Shown piece after piece: positions 48,101-55,885 of a stretch of 64,000 nucleotides of DNA (positions are counted from its first letter, which is position 1; every line of letters starts with the position of its first letter). Below the pieces are notes generated by a model. It was given only the letters and a program-made list of their open reading frames with translations, ran no database searches and was not told the DNA's origin. The stretch covers positions 1,488,001 through 1,552,000 of the forward strand of contig NZ_JALPRS010000001.1 in the NCBI RefSeq assembly GCF_023630255.1, in the 5' to 3' direction. The position numbers were made by a program, and so were the translations under genes. This DNA comes from Pontibacter deserti. GTDB taxonomy: Bacteria; Bacteroidota; Bacteroidia; Cytophagales; Hymenobacteraceae.

Positions 48101-49944
48101 AAAAGGTCTCTATCAAAGTCCTGAGGCATACTTGATGCAGAGCAAGGGTTAGTAGCATTATCTATTTCATCTGCATTGGAATAGCCATCTAGATCATCAT
48201 CCAGACTAGTACTGTAAGTACCTGTACAGCTCACAAAATCTGCAGGCTCAAATATTGTTATTACATCAGATCCGTATGTTGCCGCCCAAACTGATCCCGG
48301 GAAAATATCATTGTCTCCCTGTGCTACGACATCCAGCGGCTGAGACCCAAATCCTGAAGCAAATGGTAAATCCTGAGTTAATTTGTTTGTGCTTGATCTG
48401 GGGTTTGTAACATCACTTCCATCTTCTGTAAGAGTAATCTTATGAATGTTACCTCCAAAGTCTGCAGCAAGCAATGTCCCTTTTAACGCATCATTAAAAT
48501 TAGATGCTGTGTACTCTGTCATACCATTAGTAGAATTTTCGAAGGTAAGTAATGCCAGATCGGTTTCTCCAGGGTTCTGAAAGTTACCTTCAATAGGATT
48601 GGCCATGCTTAGTGGTAACGGTGGCCAGTCTGCAGGCAGTGGACTTGTACCTGTTTTACTTGTACGCCAAAAACCAGATACTCCATCATGTGTATAAAGA
48701 CCAGCACCTGAAGGGTTTGCACGCGTAGGGGTAGGATGACCAGCATAATGACTACCTGGTACATAAGTGCTAAGATCACCTATAAAATGTAGGTTGTCCA
48801 GATTATTAACTTTTGGATCATTTTGTCCAGGTCCGGTAGAACCAGGTTCGCCACTTACATAATTATTAGTGACTCTTCCGTCAGATCCTTCATTTTCGGG
48901 ATAACCTCCCCATCCAGCATTTGCGCCATTGTCAATACTGTACATTCTCCTGGCCTTACCCGGAGTTTTAGTAATTACTAAATCATAAGCGTTACGATAC
49001 CCAGGAGAAAAAATCTGTACTGGACCACCAGCAACAATCTTCGCCTGATTCAGTCCGTCGTTTCCACCAAAAGGATCATTTACATCAGAACCATCAGGGT
49101 TATTTGTTCTTGTCGGATCATCAAGTGTTGGTAAGTTATACTTATATGCCGTATTACCACTGCCTTGTGTAGGCATTGCATCAATAGCTGTGAGGTCTAT
49201 TGATAAAATGGCAGCTGATAATGCATATTCACATGTAAAGGCAAAGTTATTAGATGGGGAACCCGCATTAGTAGATCCTCCTACAGCTAAAAAAAGTTTG
49301 TTTGATTGCTCATCAAGTTGCATTCCATTGACAGAATGATTCTCTTCTGAGCGTGGCAAACCTCTTACCAGATCAATTTTAGTCCAACCACTACTCGTTC
49401 TAGTTAAACGAGATACTATGCCAGAGTTAGTATCAAGATTTTTATCGCCTGCAGACGATCCACCTCCTATTCTGCTGTCACTGGAGCTAACATACAAAAT
49501 AGGTTGTGCGGCTGTACCCGTAACCAATATACCTGTTACCTGCCTTTTAGTAACGCTTGTATTGAGCGTACCATCATCATTATAATTAGGTATCTGGTTT
49601 ATAAGGCCAATTGTTTCTGTAGCGGTTACAGAGTAGCTATTTGCGCCATTGCGCTTTATTGTCAGAGCTTTTATAACACCATCCTGCTGTGATACATATA
49701 GCCGGCTATCTGGCCCGAACTGAAGAGAAGTTGGATTACTTAATACAACATTCTGAAGTCCGCTTGTATTGAAATTATATTGTGCATTTGCTAGATATGC
49801 TCCTGATAGGTCTGTCGGAGGAAGCTTTGCTTTTTTCTTTTTTTGTTGTGCCCAACCATCCTGAACAGCAAATAGTAACGTAAAGACTGTGCACATCCAA
49901 AGAACTTTTATTCCAAAAGTACTGACAGTAAATATCTTGCACAT
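42136..49944 (-). CDS. Giant secreted multidomain protein (propeller, Kelch, malectin, PKD repeats, T9SS sorting domain)
   Basis: A 2602-aa protein with a signal peptide (cleavage near GWAQ). In order: a glucose/sorbosone-dehydrogenase-like beta-propeller (~45-560); a Ca-binding type 3 repeat rich in Asp (~565-630); a lectin/glucanase-like domain (~650-880); Kelch repeats (~885-1195, many YLLGGRG-type blades); a choice-of-anchor D domain (~1200-1305); malectin 1 (~1307-1465); a second choice-of-anchor D (~1475-1575); malectin 2 and two PKD domains (1579-1929); an almost identical copy (1930-2280); another PKD; a further domain; and a T9SS sorting domain (~2525-2602). It should be a surface protein that binds carbohydrate. 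Whether the propeller is an active dehydrogenase is unclear. Confidence 0.88.
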   Translation of the reverse strand: MCKIFTVSTFGIKVLWMCTVFTLLFAVQDGWAQQKKKKAKLPPTDLSGAYLANAQYNFNTSGLQNVVLSNPTSLQFGPDSRLYVSQQDGVIKALTIKRNGANSYSVTATETIGLINQIPNYNDDGTLNTSVTKRQVTGILVTGTAAQPILYVSSSDSRIGGGSSAGDKNLDTNSGIVSRLTRTSSGWTKIDLVRGLPRSEENHSVNGMQLDEQSNKLFLAVGGSTNAGSPSNNFAFTCEYALSAAILSIDLTAIDAMPTQGSGNTAYKYNLPTLDDPTRTNNPDGSDVNDPFGGNDGLNQAKIVAGGPVQIFSPGYRNAYDLVITKTPGKARRMYSIDNGANAGWGGYPENEGSDGRVTNNYVSGEPGSTGPGQNDPKVNNLDNLHFIGDLSTYVPGSHYAGHPTPTRANPSGAGLYTHDGVSGFWRTSKTGTSPLPADWPPLPLSMANPIEGNFQNPGETDLALLTFENSTNGMTEYTASNFNDALKGTLLAADFGGNIHKITLTEDGSDVTNPRSSTNKLTQDLPFASGFGSQPLDVVAQGDNDIFPGSVWAATYGSDVITIFEPADFVSCTGTYSTSLDDDLDGYSNADEIDNATNPCSASSMPQDFDRDLLSDLNDSDDDNDQLGDNIDLFALDPQNGLATNLPIRYDLFNNDPGTGLFGLGFTGLMSNKKPDNDYYNLYDEGNLIAGGAVGAFSVVAVSAGDALGSLNNQENAFQFGVNVNASTGPFTVHTSMFGPFFNNKAPQNFQSQGLYIGTGDQDNYLKVVLNANGGAGGIEVVYENGGQPTSFQYELNGGIPASTLDLYLSVNPSAGTVQAKYARDGGPVTNVGSPIQVSGALLTVLQGSPALAVGIIATSRESSPFTATWDIINVTADPVTSVGSWETIAPASGTPTSRHENAFVQAGDKFYLLGGRGTKPVQAYDPVNKTWTNKANTPIEMNHFQAVTIDGLIYVVGAFTGGYPHETPIPKIYIYNPLTDKWLDGPAIPEARRRGSAGVVVRNKKIYLISGITDGHYAGHVKWFDEFDPATNSWKTLPDAPRARDHSHAALINNKLYLAGGRRSSYATGETYSLTVPEVDVYDFETSTWSTLPSSSNIPTPRAGASTAVLGDEVVVIGGESVSQSGAHKETEALNVSKNTWRRLADLQTGRHGTQAIVNNNSIYVMAGSGSMGGSPELNSQERFYMFAPTTPTGNALTQSLLSAPGEVKYGAIAVNTSSTKLVAITNTGTNQSIVLSSIGITGSAAFTYTSPYALPIVIPVGGSINLSVTFKPTATGSQTATMTLTHSGSGGSTTVALSGGEPGTAIRINSGGPQMIAFDNTFAADKLFSGGNVYTNTAASIEGTEYDALYQSERSSSVDLGSFDYNIPVAAGQYLVKLHFAEIYYGATGGGAYGIGKRVFNVTAEGNPIPGLTNYDILADVGVMTAVVKEVLVDVQDGTLNLNFKGVVNRPKVSAVEVIAQTVTNGVLAANPTSLHFFSQQAGTTSAPQTITLTNSGTTSIQVNSVSLTGANNAEFSHNFTNPVTVNAGGSTSIGVTFKPSSLGTKVAQLSITHTGTNSPLSVGLTGEGINNNPTPSTALYRINSGGGQASTSIGTFAADAYFSPDPGSTFSKTSAIAGTTDDIIYQSERSTTSNTATLTYNFPVGNGQYTVVLHFAEIYWTAIGQRVFDVSLEGVKVLDNYDIVKKVGALTATTEVLQTSVTDGMLTLVFSALPGEGGVNRPKISAIEVLGTIDGSNQLPVANAGADKTITLPVNSVQLNGSGTDADGTISAYAWSQISGPNTATFSSTTAAQPTVSGLVQGSYTFALTVTDEKAAASTPDQVTVTVNPATTVNQAPVANAGPDQTVTAGAGNLATVQLNGSASTDADGTIVSYVWKEGTSQLATGATASVSLAVGVHTLTLAVTDNQGASAEDQVVVTVNSATAPSTALYRINSGGGQASTSIGTFAADAYFSPDPGSTFSKTSAIAGTTDDIIYQSERSTTSNTATLTYNFPVGNGQYTVVLHFAEIYWTAIGQRVFDVSLEGVKVLDNYDIVKKVGALTATTEVLQTSVTDGMLTLVFSALPGEGGVNRPKISAIEVLGTIDGSNQLPVANAGADKTITLPVNSVQLNGSGTDADGTISAYAWSQISGPNTATFSSTTAAQPTVSGLVQGSYTFALTVTDEKAAASTPDQVTVTVNPATTVNQAPVANAGPDQTVTAGAGNLATVQLNGSASTDADGTIVSYVWKEGTSQLATGATASVSLAVGVHTLTLAVTDNQGASAEDQVVVTVNSATATNQAPVANAGPDKTITLPTNSTQLNGSGTDADGAIASYAWSQISGPSTATFSSTTAAQPTVSGLLQGSYTFALVVTDDKGTVSAPDQVNVTVNPAPVSNQQVVSYSLINANTDLEIQTITAGAVLNLATLPTRNLNIRVNTSPTVVGSVIISLTGAQVLNVKENKAPYSVFGDTNGNYKAWTPKTGNYTLMATPYTASGGGGTAGTSLTIGFSVIDQPAASQVLANGESINAVIKENKLMVYPNPNKGDMLNLELNDFGPQEEVMITLHDMTGRLIQTHRIKTDESGIFKYELNLMNQLNKGTYIVRAKSKTTQASTQLIIQ
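43105..45210. repeat. Tandem duplication of a 1053-bp unit inside the giant gene
   Basis: Two direct copies, 43105-44157 and 44158-45210, 351 codons each, in frame. I saw only one difference, at 44146/45199 (A/G, a synonymous Ala codon); the rest looked identical where compared. Each unit encodes one malectin and two PKD domains. A third, partly similar PKD copy (about 42893-43104) lies next to it. The near-identity implies recent duplication or gene conversion. Confidence 0.92.
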
Positions 49945-50694
49945 AGCTGATAAGAGTTTTCTATTATAGAAGACAGATTTTAAGCAATTAAAAACCTCTA
50001 AAGGTTAACAGGGTGCAGGTTTATTTGAGTAGATAAATCTTACAGATTTATGGTCAAAATCCACATCAATTGACCTGAAGACTACATACAGTGGATCTAT
50101 ATTAATTTTAAATCAAAGCCAGACTAACTAACTTGATCATGTGAGGAAAGCTAGCAAATTCAAAAAATCTTAAAAGAGACAGCGTATTTAGAAAGACAAT
50201 TATATCATAGGTAATTATTTTCCTTCTATAACATCTATCAATAAAAAATTTGGTGTAAGTTTTTTTGCAAATAATAAGCTTATTGCCTCCTATTTATACT
50301 TTAAATAAACCAATTAATTATTATTAAGTTTCAATAATAATTTTTAAGAAGTGTATGCTCGTTTATACTTGGTGAGTGTTAATAATTAGTTAGTATAATA
50401 ATAAGAGCAGTAACAATGCACCCCCACCTTTGTATACTAATTCATTTTCTGCATCTAACGCATAAAAATATAGTGCAATTAAAGAATGGTATTGTTTTAT
50501 AGTACATTAACTCACTATAATCCCGCTTTAACTAAAGAAGTTAGAATATAGCAATCTCACTAACTATAATTAAGTATACTATAAATAAAAATTATCCTGT
50601 GTAAGAGTTTTTATTTGCACCCTGCGCCTTTTCGTCTGCTTAGAAAGTGTAATCTATAGAATTAAGAAATGACATAAAGTATACTATTTATACT
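49945..50694. other. 750-base AT-rich intergenic region
   Basis: Lies between the divergent giant gene and the WcaJ-like gene and must hold both promoters. It contains a perfect 10-bp AT-only inverted repeat (50316-50325 with 50333-50342, 7-base loop) followed by TTT, and many AAGTATA/TATACTT words. No ORF of note was recognised. Confidence 0.5.
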
Positions 50695-52086
50695 ATGACG
50701 CATAAATACTCAATTTTATTTAGGTGGATTAATGTCATAGTAGACTACTGTCTCTTGAATGGAATCTTATATGCCTGCTTCATTACGACAAATCATGATC
50801 TGGCCTGGCTGGATGTTTATGATTATAGGCTAACGATTCTTCTTTTGAACTTCTGCTGGTTCTACTCTTCTAATATTTTTGATATATACAGCTATATTCT
50901 GAAACGTGATGCAATACTTATTTTAAATGCCAACTTAGGTGCCTTGTGTATTTTTTCTGTGCTTGCTGCTCTTATCAAACTTACGCTACCTGAGCTTTAT
51001 ATTCCTCCTACCCCATTTATATATTACTTTGCTTTGTTCCCTTTCTTAATATTGGTGTGGAGATTTTTATTTCTCTTACTAAGACGGCATTACCGTAAAT
51101 CCTGGATTGGCTATAACAAAATTGTCATTATAGGTTCAGGTTCAGTAGGAATCGATTTTCACAATTATATTTCATCAAACCCACACCTTAACTACCGTGC
51201 TCTTGGAATTTTTGATGATGACCCGAAACTTGTTCCTCCTTATATAAATTATTTAGGCTGTGTAGATGAATGTTTAAATTATGCTAATGCTAACAATATA
51301 AAAGAAATTTACTGCGCCCTGCCACAAACAGAATGTGAAAGAATAGAGCGTTTAATGCAGGAAGCTGATGATAAAATTATTCGCTTCAGGATTGTGCCAG
51401 ATATAAAAGGGATAATTCACAAGCCCCTGTTAGTTGATATGTTTGGGTTTGTACCAGTGCTTAAACCCAGACCAGAACCTCTGGAAAATAAAGCGAATGA
51501 AATAGCGAAAAGAACTTTTGATATTGTGTTCTCTTTACTGGTAATAATCTTAGGACTGAGTTGGCTAACACCTATACTTGCACTAATAATAAAACTGGAT
51601 TCAAAAGGCCCTGTCTTTTTTGTACAGCTGAGATCCGGTAAAAACAACAAACCTTTTTACTGCTTAAAGTTCAGAAGTATGGTGGTTAACAGTGAATCTG
51701 ATAGCAAGCAGGCTATTAAAGGTGATGAAAGAGTAACGAGAGTTGGTCGAATAATCAGAAAAACCAGTATTGATGAGTTACCTCAGTTTATTAATGTATT
51801 GCTGGGGCACATGTCGGTAGTTGGTCCAAGACCTCACATGTTAAAACAAACTGTTGATTACTCTCAGGTTATTAATTCCTACATGGTCAGGCATTTCCTT
51901 ACACCTGGTATTACAGGCTGGGCGCAGGTAAACGGTTACAGAGGTGAAACAAGAGAAACTTCGTCTATGTTTAACAGGATAAAAGCGGACTTGTGGTATC
52001 TTGAAAACTGGTCGATTCTTCTCGACATGAAAATCATCTTTCTTACCATCTGGCAGTTATTGAAATTTGAAGATGATGTCTACTAA
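50695..52086 (+). CDS. wcaJ: Undecaprenyl-phosphate sugar phosphotransferase (WcaJ-like)
   Basis: A 463-aa membrane protein that should start repeat-unit assembly by moving a hexose-1-phosphate (often glucose) onto undecaprenyl phosphate. There are four to five N-terminal membrane helices, a central Rossmann-like domain (KIVIIGSGSVGIDFHNYI), a fifth helix and a C-terminal bacterial sugar transferase domain (AKRTFDIVFSLLVIILGL, LRSGKNNKPFYCLKFRSM, RKTSIDELPQFINVLLGHMSVVGPRPHM, GITGWAQVNGYRGET). It is 12 kb away from the main exopolysaccharide cluster, with the two secreted giants between them. Confidence 0.92.
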   Translation: MTHKYSILFRWINVIVDYCLLNGILYACFITTNHDLAWLDVYDYRLTILLLNFCWFYSSNIFDIYSYILKRDAILILNANLGALCIFSVLAALIKLTLPELYIPPTPFIYYFALFPFLILVWRFLFLLLRRHYRKSWIGYNKIVIIGSGSVGIDFHNYISSNPHLNYRALGIFDDDPKLVPPYINYLGCVDECLNYANANNIKEIYCALPQTECERIERLMQEADDKIIRFRIVPDIKGIIHKPLLVDMFGFVPVLKPRPEPLENKANEIAKRTFDIVFSLLVIILGLSWLTPILALIIKLDSKGPVFFVQLRSGKNNKPFYCLKFRSMVVNSESDSKQAIKGDERVTRVGRIIRKTSIDELPQFINVLLGHMSVVGPRPHMLKQTVDYSQVINSYMVRHFLTPGITGWAQVNGYRGETRETSSMFNRIKADLWYLENWSILLDMKIIFLTIWQLLKFEDDVY

Positions 52087-52232
52087 CTGTCTGAACAAAT
52101 TAAGCAGAACAGCATCTTCCTATTGTGTACCTTAATAACTAGTATAAAGCAAGCTCTAAGATTTTACAAGTTCATACTCACCTAAGTAATAACATCTTAT
52201 GCCAAAAGTATAGCAGCAATAAGTTTAAGGTT

Positions 52233-53078
52233 ATGAAAAGACCAATTCACTTTTTGATGACTTTGGTGCTGACGCTGATGATATTTGGTCATCAACTTCT
52301 GGCGCAACAGACAGACTCACTTAAGAAGTATGAAACCCCAAAGCCTGATACCACGCTTAAAGTCCCTTTTTATAAATCAAAGCTTTTTAAGGCCACTATC
52401 GTTCCGGCTATACTTATCGGGTATGGCGTAAGCACCATCCGGGACAATGGACTCTATAGCAGCTATGACGCCCGCGAAGATATTCTGGATAACCACCCCA
52501 ACTTTGATACCTGGCTGGATGACCCGCTCCTAATTGCGCCCTATGTAGAATTAGCCATTGTGAACCTGATGCAGGTAAGGTCAAATAATGACCTGGTTAA
52601 TACCTCTCTTGTGACACTTAAAGCAGAAGCCGTAATGGCGGTGATGGTATTTGGCCTGAAAGAAGTAACGAAATTGGAAAGACCCAACGGAGAAGATGAC
52701 GAAGCAATGCCATCCGGGCACACAGCGCAGGCTTTTCTGGCAGCCTCTATTGTACATACAGAATTACGCCATCATAGCCAGTGGTATGGGGTAGGCGCAT
52801 ACGCAATTGCTACCAGTGTAGGCGCCATCCGGATGTTAAAAAATAAACACTGGCAATCTGATGTATTTGTAGGGGCTGGAATTGGTATACTATCGGCACA
52901 TTTGTCTTATTTGTCGCACCGTAACCGCTGGGGCCGCAAACCTTTTACCTTAATACCAACTTACAACCAAAAAGCAGCCGGATTGGCTTTGTTCATCGAC
53001 CTTGATCAGCTCTCCCATAAAAGCCGTAGCTTGGCAAAAATTACTCCTCAACCTGCTATAACCCAGCACACCTGGTGA
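52233..53078 (+). CDS. PAP2 family phosphatase
   Basis: A 281-aa protein with a signal peptide (MKRPIHFLMTLVLTLMIFG, cleavage near LLAQ). The PAP2 motifs are visible: KEVTKLERPNGEDDEAMPSGHT (KxxxxxxRP and PSGH) and NKHWQSDVFVGAGIG (catalytic His and Asp, with an atypical residue in place of Ser-Arg). It may dephosphorylate undecaprenyl pyrophosphate or phosphatidate; it lies after the WcaJ-like gene, which uses the same lipid carrier. Confidence 0.87.
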   Translation: MKRPIHFLMTLVLTLMIFGHQLLAQQTDSLKKYETPKPDTTLKVPFYKSKLFKATIVPAILIGYGVSTIRDNGLYSSYDAREDILDNHPNFDTWLDDPLLIAPYVELAIVNLMQVRSNNDLVNTSLVTLKAEAVMAVMVFGLKEVTKLERPNGEDDEAMPSGHTAQAFLAASIVHTELRHHSQWYGVGAYAIATSVGAIRMLKNKHWQSDVFVGAGIGILSAHLSYLSHRNRWGRKPFTLIPTYNQKAAGLALFIDLDQLSHKSRSLAKITPQPAITQHTW

Positions 53079-53138
53079 GTTAAATCTTAGTTTAGCTAAG
53101 TATAAAACTATACAGCAGTTATGGTTTCTTTTTTAACC

Positions 53139-53549
53139 TTAGGCAGCACTATCTAATTTCTGGAGCACCCTGTTCAGCGCTTCTTCTGATAGCGGTTTGG
53201 TAACATAATCTATCACCCCTTTATACTTCATCGCTGTCTTTACATCAGATTCAACATCAGAAGATGAAAGCATTGATATCTTAGTGTGCAGTTGTTCATG
53301 ATAACCGAACTCATTGTATAGGTTCAGAAAGTCAAAACCATTCATAAATGGCATATTGATATCCAGCAGTATCAGGTCAGGAACGTTGGCGCCACTCTTA
53401 ATACACATCGAAAGATAGTCGAGCGCTTCAGGCCCGCTCATACAATAATGCACATCCCCTGATATTCCAGAATGCTCAATTACAATCTTACAGAAGAGGT
53501 TGTTTACTTCATCATCATCCACTATCAAAACCTGGCTAAGCTTATTCAT
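53139..53549 (-). CDS. Single-domain response regulator
   Basis: A 136-aa CheY-like receiver domain with the phospho-acceptor Asp in LILLDINMPFMNGFDF, the acidic pair near LIVDDDEVN and the Lys in YVTKPLSEE. No output domain. It begins 6 bases after the stop codon of the sensor kinase gene and is its likely partner or phosphate sink. Confidence 0.92.
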   Translation of the reverse strand: MNKLSQVLIVDDDEVNNLFCKIVIEHSGISGDVHYCMSGPEALDYLSMCIKSGANVPDLILLDINMPFMNGFDFLNLYNEFGYHEQLHTKISMLSSSDVESDVKTAMKYKGVIDYVTKPLSEEALNRVLQKLDSAA

Positions 53550-53555
53550 TTTGTT

Positions 53556-54950
53556 CTATTTATTAGGAATGATAACACTAAACGTTGTTCCTACCTGTTC
53601 ATCACTTACTAATTCCAGCGTTGCTCCCATCTTCTCGATGGCCTGTTTCACTATAAATAAGCCCAGCCCCGAACCACCTGCTTTCAGGTTTCCCCGGAAG
53701 AACATATCATAAATTTTGTCCTGTATACTTTTAGGTATTCCCGGCCCGTTATCGGTTACTTCAATCAAAACATTTTTAAACTGGTTCAGCACAGTTACCA
53801 GTACAAACCGGTCCTCTCCTTCTCTGTAATGGTGCACAATGGCATTACAGATCAGGTTCTGTAATACTGCACGCAACAGGCCCTCATCAGCTTCAACAGC
53901 TATACTTTCCTGCACACAAACTTTTATCTTGATATGGGCAGCCTGTGGCAGCAATTTTAAGGCCTCAGCTATTTCATGTATAAATGAGTTCAGGCAAATA
54001 TGTATCTTCTCAACTTCTTTCTGGGAAATCCTTGTCAGGCTGATAAGATCGTTTACAGTTGTAGATAAAAGAGAATGAGACTTACCGAGCATTTCCAGGT
54101 AAGTTTTCATTTCCGGATAACTTGCTTTTGAATTTGCTAGCTCAAGCACCCCTTTCATGGCAGCCAGCGGCGATTTAAGATCATGTGATGCCCGGTACAT
54201 GAACATATCAAGATCCTTTATTTTAGACTTTAGCTTATGCTGAATGTTTTTTATATCGGTGATATCCCGTTCCGTTAATACAACGCCACTCAGTCCGCCT
54301 TTTTCATCTTTCAGAGGTACGGCGTTAACCAGGTATGTTCTTGGGAAATAAGCTTCCCGCTTTTTGACTACAATCTGGTCATAAACAGCCTCCCCTCTGA
54401 AAGCCCTTACCAGCGGCAATTCATCTTCTGAAAATTCTGTAGTACCATCGTGCTTTAAATTAAGCGTTTCACTTTCCATCAGGTCGCTCCCGTTTATTTC
54501 CCGGTTCAGAGCAGCCCTGTTTATGATTGTGATGTTGCCTTGGTTATCGAAAGCGGTAATTTCAGGGGGAACCGTATCAATTACAGTTTGCAGGAGGGAG
54601 TTTTTCTGGTAAAGCGCCTTTTTATTTTCTTCGTGTTCGGTAATATTTTGTATCAGCAATAAAACATGCTTTTTATGCAGCGGTATGGCCTTAGCTTCAA
54701 AGTATTCCTGTTTTGCACCTAACCCCAATGTATAAGTTACCATGTGTACGGCTCCTTTATATAAGGCATCCGTTACAGCTTCCATCACTTGTGTAACTAT
54801 ACTTTCAGGAAGGATCATGCTAAGGTGAGGCCTGAACTCCTGGTGCAATAAAAGATCAGAGACTGCTCCGGTCTCAAATTCCTGGTAGTGGCCGGTGCTT
54901 GTAACCAGAAGAACCAGGTCTGTTGTGACCTTTTTAGTGCCCTCTCTCAT
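53556..54950 (-). CDS. PAS-domain sensor histidine kinase
   Basis: A 464-aa soluble kinase. Two PAS-like domains occupy about 1-235 (the second with TVIDTVPPEITAFDNQGNITIINRAAL and EISGVVLTERDITDIK-type C-terminal). The HisKA helix holds the phosphorylated His in MYRASHDLKSPLAAMKGVLEL (about residue 254), and the HATPase has NLICNAIVHHYREGE, EVTDNGPGIPKSIQD and GGSGLGLFIVKQAIEKMG. No membrane helix. It forms an operon with the response regulator downstream. Confidence 0.92.
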   Translation of the reverse strand: MREGTKKVTTDLVLLVTSTGHYQEFETGAVSDLLLHQEFRPHLSMILPESIVTQVMEAVTDALYKGAVHMVTYTLGLGAKQEYFEAKAIPLHKKHVLLLIQNITEHEENKKALYQKNSLLQTVIDTVPPEITAFDNQGNITIINRAALNREINGSDLMESETLNLKHDGTTEFSEDELPLVRAFRGEAVYDQIVVKKREAYFPRTYLVNAVPLKDEKGGLSGVVLTERDITDIKNIQHKLKSKIKDLDMFMYRASHDLKSPLAAMKGVLELANSKASYPEMKTYLEMLGKSHSLLSTTVNDLISLTRISQKEVEKIHICLNSFIHEIAEALKLLPQAAHIKIKVCVQESIAVEADEGLLRAVLQNLICNAIVHHYREGEDRFVLVTVLNQFKNVLIEVTDNGPGIPKSIQDKIYDMFFRGNLKAGGSGLGLFIVKQAIEKMGATLELVSDEQVGTTFSVIIPNK

Positions 54951-55242
54951 CCATTATAGTGTTTTGGTGCTTTATACCTGTACCAGGGTAAGTACAAGTA
55001 TTAACTTTTCATTTTAAGAGCAAACAGAACCATAGCGAAAAAGCTCTGTTCTATTCTAACAAAGAACGTGTAAGACAGGAGGGAAAGCTAAGTATTTGAC
55101 GCAAAATGCATGTAGCAGCTACTACACAATGTTATCACATCATTTATGACAACATATGACTATATCAATACTAGAGTTAATACTATAAAGAAAGTATAAA
55201 CCTAAAAATCAGTAGACACAGGATGAAGTTGTAGAAGTATAG

Positions 55243-55878
55243 CTAGTCGAGCAGGTTTTGGTTAATACAGTATTTGGTTAGCTCCGGAATGGTAAAGAGG
55301 TTCATTTTTTTATAGATCCTGTTTTTATAAGTATGCACGGTGCTGGTTGTAATGTGGAGCGCTTCTGCTATACTTTTAACGCTTTCTCCGGATGCCAGCT
55401 TACACATAATCTGGAATTCCTTATCAGAGAGCTGGTCGTGCTGCTGTGTTTGTTTGCTTCCTGTTCGCACTGCTTCTACAAGGTACTCAGCCAGTGCAGG
55501 AGATACATACTTTCCGCCTTCATAAATCTTCCGGATAGCAACTATAAGTTCGCGGGCGGCACCTTCTTTGGTTAAGTAGCCAGCCGCTCCGGACATCAGG
55601 GCGCGTACAGCATATTTTTTCTCTGAATGCATGGTTAAGATCAGTACCGGTATAGTAGGAAAGTATTTGTTTATGTCTTTAAGCACATCAATACCTTCTT
55701 TTACCGGCATACTAATATCCAGCACAACTACGTCCACTTCGTTCTTCTGTAGTAACCGGATAACTTCTGCACCATTGGTCGCTTCTGCCACCACCTGCAT
55801 ATCAGACTCGCGCTTTACTACTTTTTTTAGTCCTTCCCTTATCAGGACGTAATCGTCAGCAATTAAAAGTTTGATCAT
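55243..55878 (-). CDS. LuxR/NarL-type response regulator
   Basis: A 211-aa regulator (start ATG 55878, giving MIKLLIADDYVLIREGL; a start at 55905 would overlap the upstream kinase gene). The receiver domain has VVVLDISMPVKEGIDV with the acceptor Asp, followed by a LuxR helix-turn-helix (DKEFQIMCKLASGESVKSIAEALHITTSTVHTYKNRIYKKM). It lies 7 bases after the 1267-aa hybrid kinase gene and is its likely transcriptional output. Confidence 0.93.
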   Translation of the reverse strand: MIKLLIADDYVLIREGLKKVVKRESDMQVVAEATNGAEVIRLLQKNEVDVVVLDISMPVKEGIDVLKDINKYFPTIPVLILTMHSEKKYAVRALMSGAAGYLTKEGAARELIVAIRKIYEGGKYVSPALAEYLVEAVRTGSKQTQQHDQLSDKEFQIMCKLASGESVKSIAEALHITTSTVHTYKNRIYKKMNLFTIPELTKYCINQNLLD

Positions 55879-55885
55879 ACTTAAT

